Of a stretch of 64,000 nt of DNA, positions 63,112 to 64,000 are shown one piece after another. A model generated the notes under the pieces. It made no database searches. It was not told the DNA's origin and worked only from the letters and a program-made list of their open reading frames with translations. The stretch's first letter is position 1, and each line of letters starts with the position of its first letter. Location: the NCBI GenBank assembly GCA_947488295.1, contig CANKYU010000002.1, positions 558,001-622,000 of the forward strand, read 5' to 3'. Position numbers and translations under genes: made by a program. This stretch comes from an uncultured Anderseniella sp. Lineage in GTDB: Bacteria; Pseudomonadota; Alphaproteobacteria; Rhizobiales; Aestuariivirgaceae.

Positions 63112-64000
63112 ATGAGTACCGATACGGAAAAGCAGGATTTTGTGCGGTCCAGCCGGCGTGCACCATGGTATCGCAAGCTGACCGCCAAGGTTCTGGTGCT
63201 GGCGGCCGTATTCCTGATGATTGGCGAAATGCTGGTGTTTGTACCGTCAATCGCCAATTTCAGGATCAACTGGCTGAAAGAACGCTCGGCTACGGCGGAA
63301 ATTGCCGCTCTGGCGGTTGAAGCTGCCCAGAACCAGGAAATCTCCCCGCTGTTGCGCAAGGAGCTGCTGGATCGTGCCGGCGTACTGGTTCTGGCGGTCA
63401 GAACCAATGATGCCCGGCAGCTGGTCCTGATGCCCGATCGGGCGCCGATCGTGGAAGCATCCTACGATCTGCGCGAAAACAAGCCGGTGATGGCCATCTA
63501 CGATGCCTTCACCACGCTCCTGCACGGCGGCGACCGGGTCATCGGGGTCATGGACAAGCCATCCAGCATGAGCGGCACGCTTATCGAAATGGCACTGGAT
63601 GAAAAGCCGCTGTTCCAGGCAATGGTGCGCTATTCCATCAACATTCTTACCTTGTCGATCTTTCTTGCCTTCATTCTGGCGGCCCTGCTGTTTTTCGCCC
63701 TCAACCGGCTGCTGGTGCGCCCGGTGCAGCGCCTGTCCGGCAACATGCAGGCCTTCGCGCTTAACCCCGAAGACCGCAGCCGCATCATACAACCGACCGG
63801 CCGGGCCGATGAAATCGGGGCAGCCGAACAGGAACTCAAGCAGATGCAGACCGAACTGTCTGACCTGCTGTCGCAGAAAAGCCGGCTGGCATCGCTGGGG
63901 CTTGCGGTGTCGAAAGTCAGTCATGACCTGCGCAACATGCTGGCGTCCGCCCAACTGATCTCGGATCGGCTGGGGATGGTTGATGATCCGACCGTGAAGA
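63112..64000 (+). CDS. sensor histidine kinase, cut by window end
   Basis: The frame is open from ATG 63112 to the end of the window, 296 residues. A basic N-terminus (RRAPWYRKL) is followed by TM1 (VLVLAAVFLMIGEMLVFV), a periplasmic sensor region of about 125 residues, TM2 (INILTLSIFLAFILAALLFFAL), a HAMP domain (RLLVRPVQRLSGNM onward), a coiled coil and the start of the HisKA domain with SKVSHDLRNMLASAQLISDRL; the phosphorylation His is in that motif. The ATPase domain lies beyond the window. It begins 47 bases after the flavoprotein stop. Confidence 0.88.
   Translation, partial: MSTDTEKQDFVRSSRRAPWYRKLTAKVLVLAAVFLMIGEMLVFVPSIANFRINWLKERSATAEIAALAVEAAQNQEISPLLRKELLDRAGVLVLAVRTNDARQLVLMPDRAPIVEASYDLRENKPVMAIYDAFTTLLHGGDRVIGVMDKPSSMSGTLIEMALDEKPLFQAMVRYSINILTLSIFLAFILAALLFFALNRLLVRPVQRLSGNMQAFALNPEDRSRIIQPTGRADEIGAAEQELKQMQTELSDLLSQKSRLASLGLAVSKVSHDLRNMLASAQLISDRLGMVDDPTVK

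Overview
The window looks like chromosomal DNA of a GC-rich alphaproteobacterium, most likely of the Hyphomicrobiales/Rhizobiales side. The basis is gene content and order: rpmH-rnpA-yidC-engB-argB-dapD-dapE close to def-fmt-truA, a PodJ-like polarity protein with a CtrA-type box (TTAA-N7-TTAA) in front of it, the ligase-associated DNA-repair gene set, DUF1499 and DUF3429 proteins, and an SSS-type hybrid histidine kinase. No 16S gene or other decisive marker is present, so the genus stays open. I see no prophage, transposase, CRISPR array or rRNA operon.

Layout. 0-2.6 kb: a PilZ protein and several small unknown exported or membrane proteins. 2.65 kb: tRNA-Ser(GGA). 2.9-9.9 kb: msrA, then the rpmI-rplT-pheS-pheT operon with its own promoter, then a CPA1 antiporter. 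A highly structured ~290-bp repeat occurs once complete and once partial after msrA, and once complete and inverted after the antiporter, so the phe operon is bracketed exactly by inverted copies. 10.1-11.5 kb: three tandem genes for small secreted arginine-rich proteins with a common C-terminal motif. 11.7-14.7 kb: a serine hydrolase, an acyl-CoA dehydrogenase and a MerR regulator with a clear terminator. 15.1-18.6 kb: the PodJ-like protein. 18.8-24.0 kb: a WG-repeat exported protein, a methyltransferase, and a CMD protein plus aldo/keto reductase divergent from a LysR regulator.

24.2-37.7 kb: a Tat-exported peptide-type ABC binding protein lies 8.3 kb from a permease-permease-double ATPase operon. 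Between them are a DUF3429 protein and the complete ligase-associated repair set (PdeM and DEXH helicase on one arm; MBL exonuclease and ATP-dependent ligase on the other, with a MATE/DinF exporter between the arms). 37.8-43.4 kb: a glycosyltransferase-51-like protein that lacks its usual catalytic residues, a photolyase, and a LysR / pirin / SDR / FMN-reductase module. 43.9-48.0 kb: a LuxR-type response regulator convergent with a 1164-residue symporter-like hybrid kinase. 48.4-50.1 kb: mscL and an aminotransferase. 50.2-60.4 kb: housekeeping genes for N-terminal formyl processing (def, fmt), tRNA modification (truA), lysine and arginine biosynthesis (dapE, dapD, argB), ribosome assembly (engB), membrane insertion (yidC), RNase P protein (rnpA) and L34 (rpmH). 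60.7-64.0 kb: a TVP38/TMEM64 membrane protein, a mercuric-reductase-like flavoprotein, and a sensor kinase cut by the window end.

Most of the window is ordinary core genome. The most unusual items are the covarying structured repeat at 3.5-4.0 and 8.4-8.7 kb, the three-gene family of small cysteine proteins, and the separation of the ABC transporter parts around the DNA-repair module.
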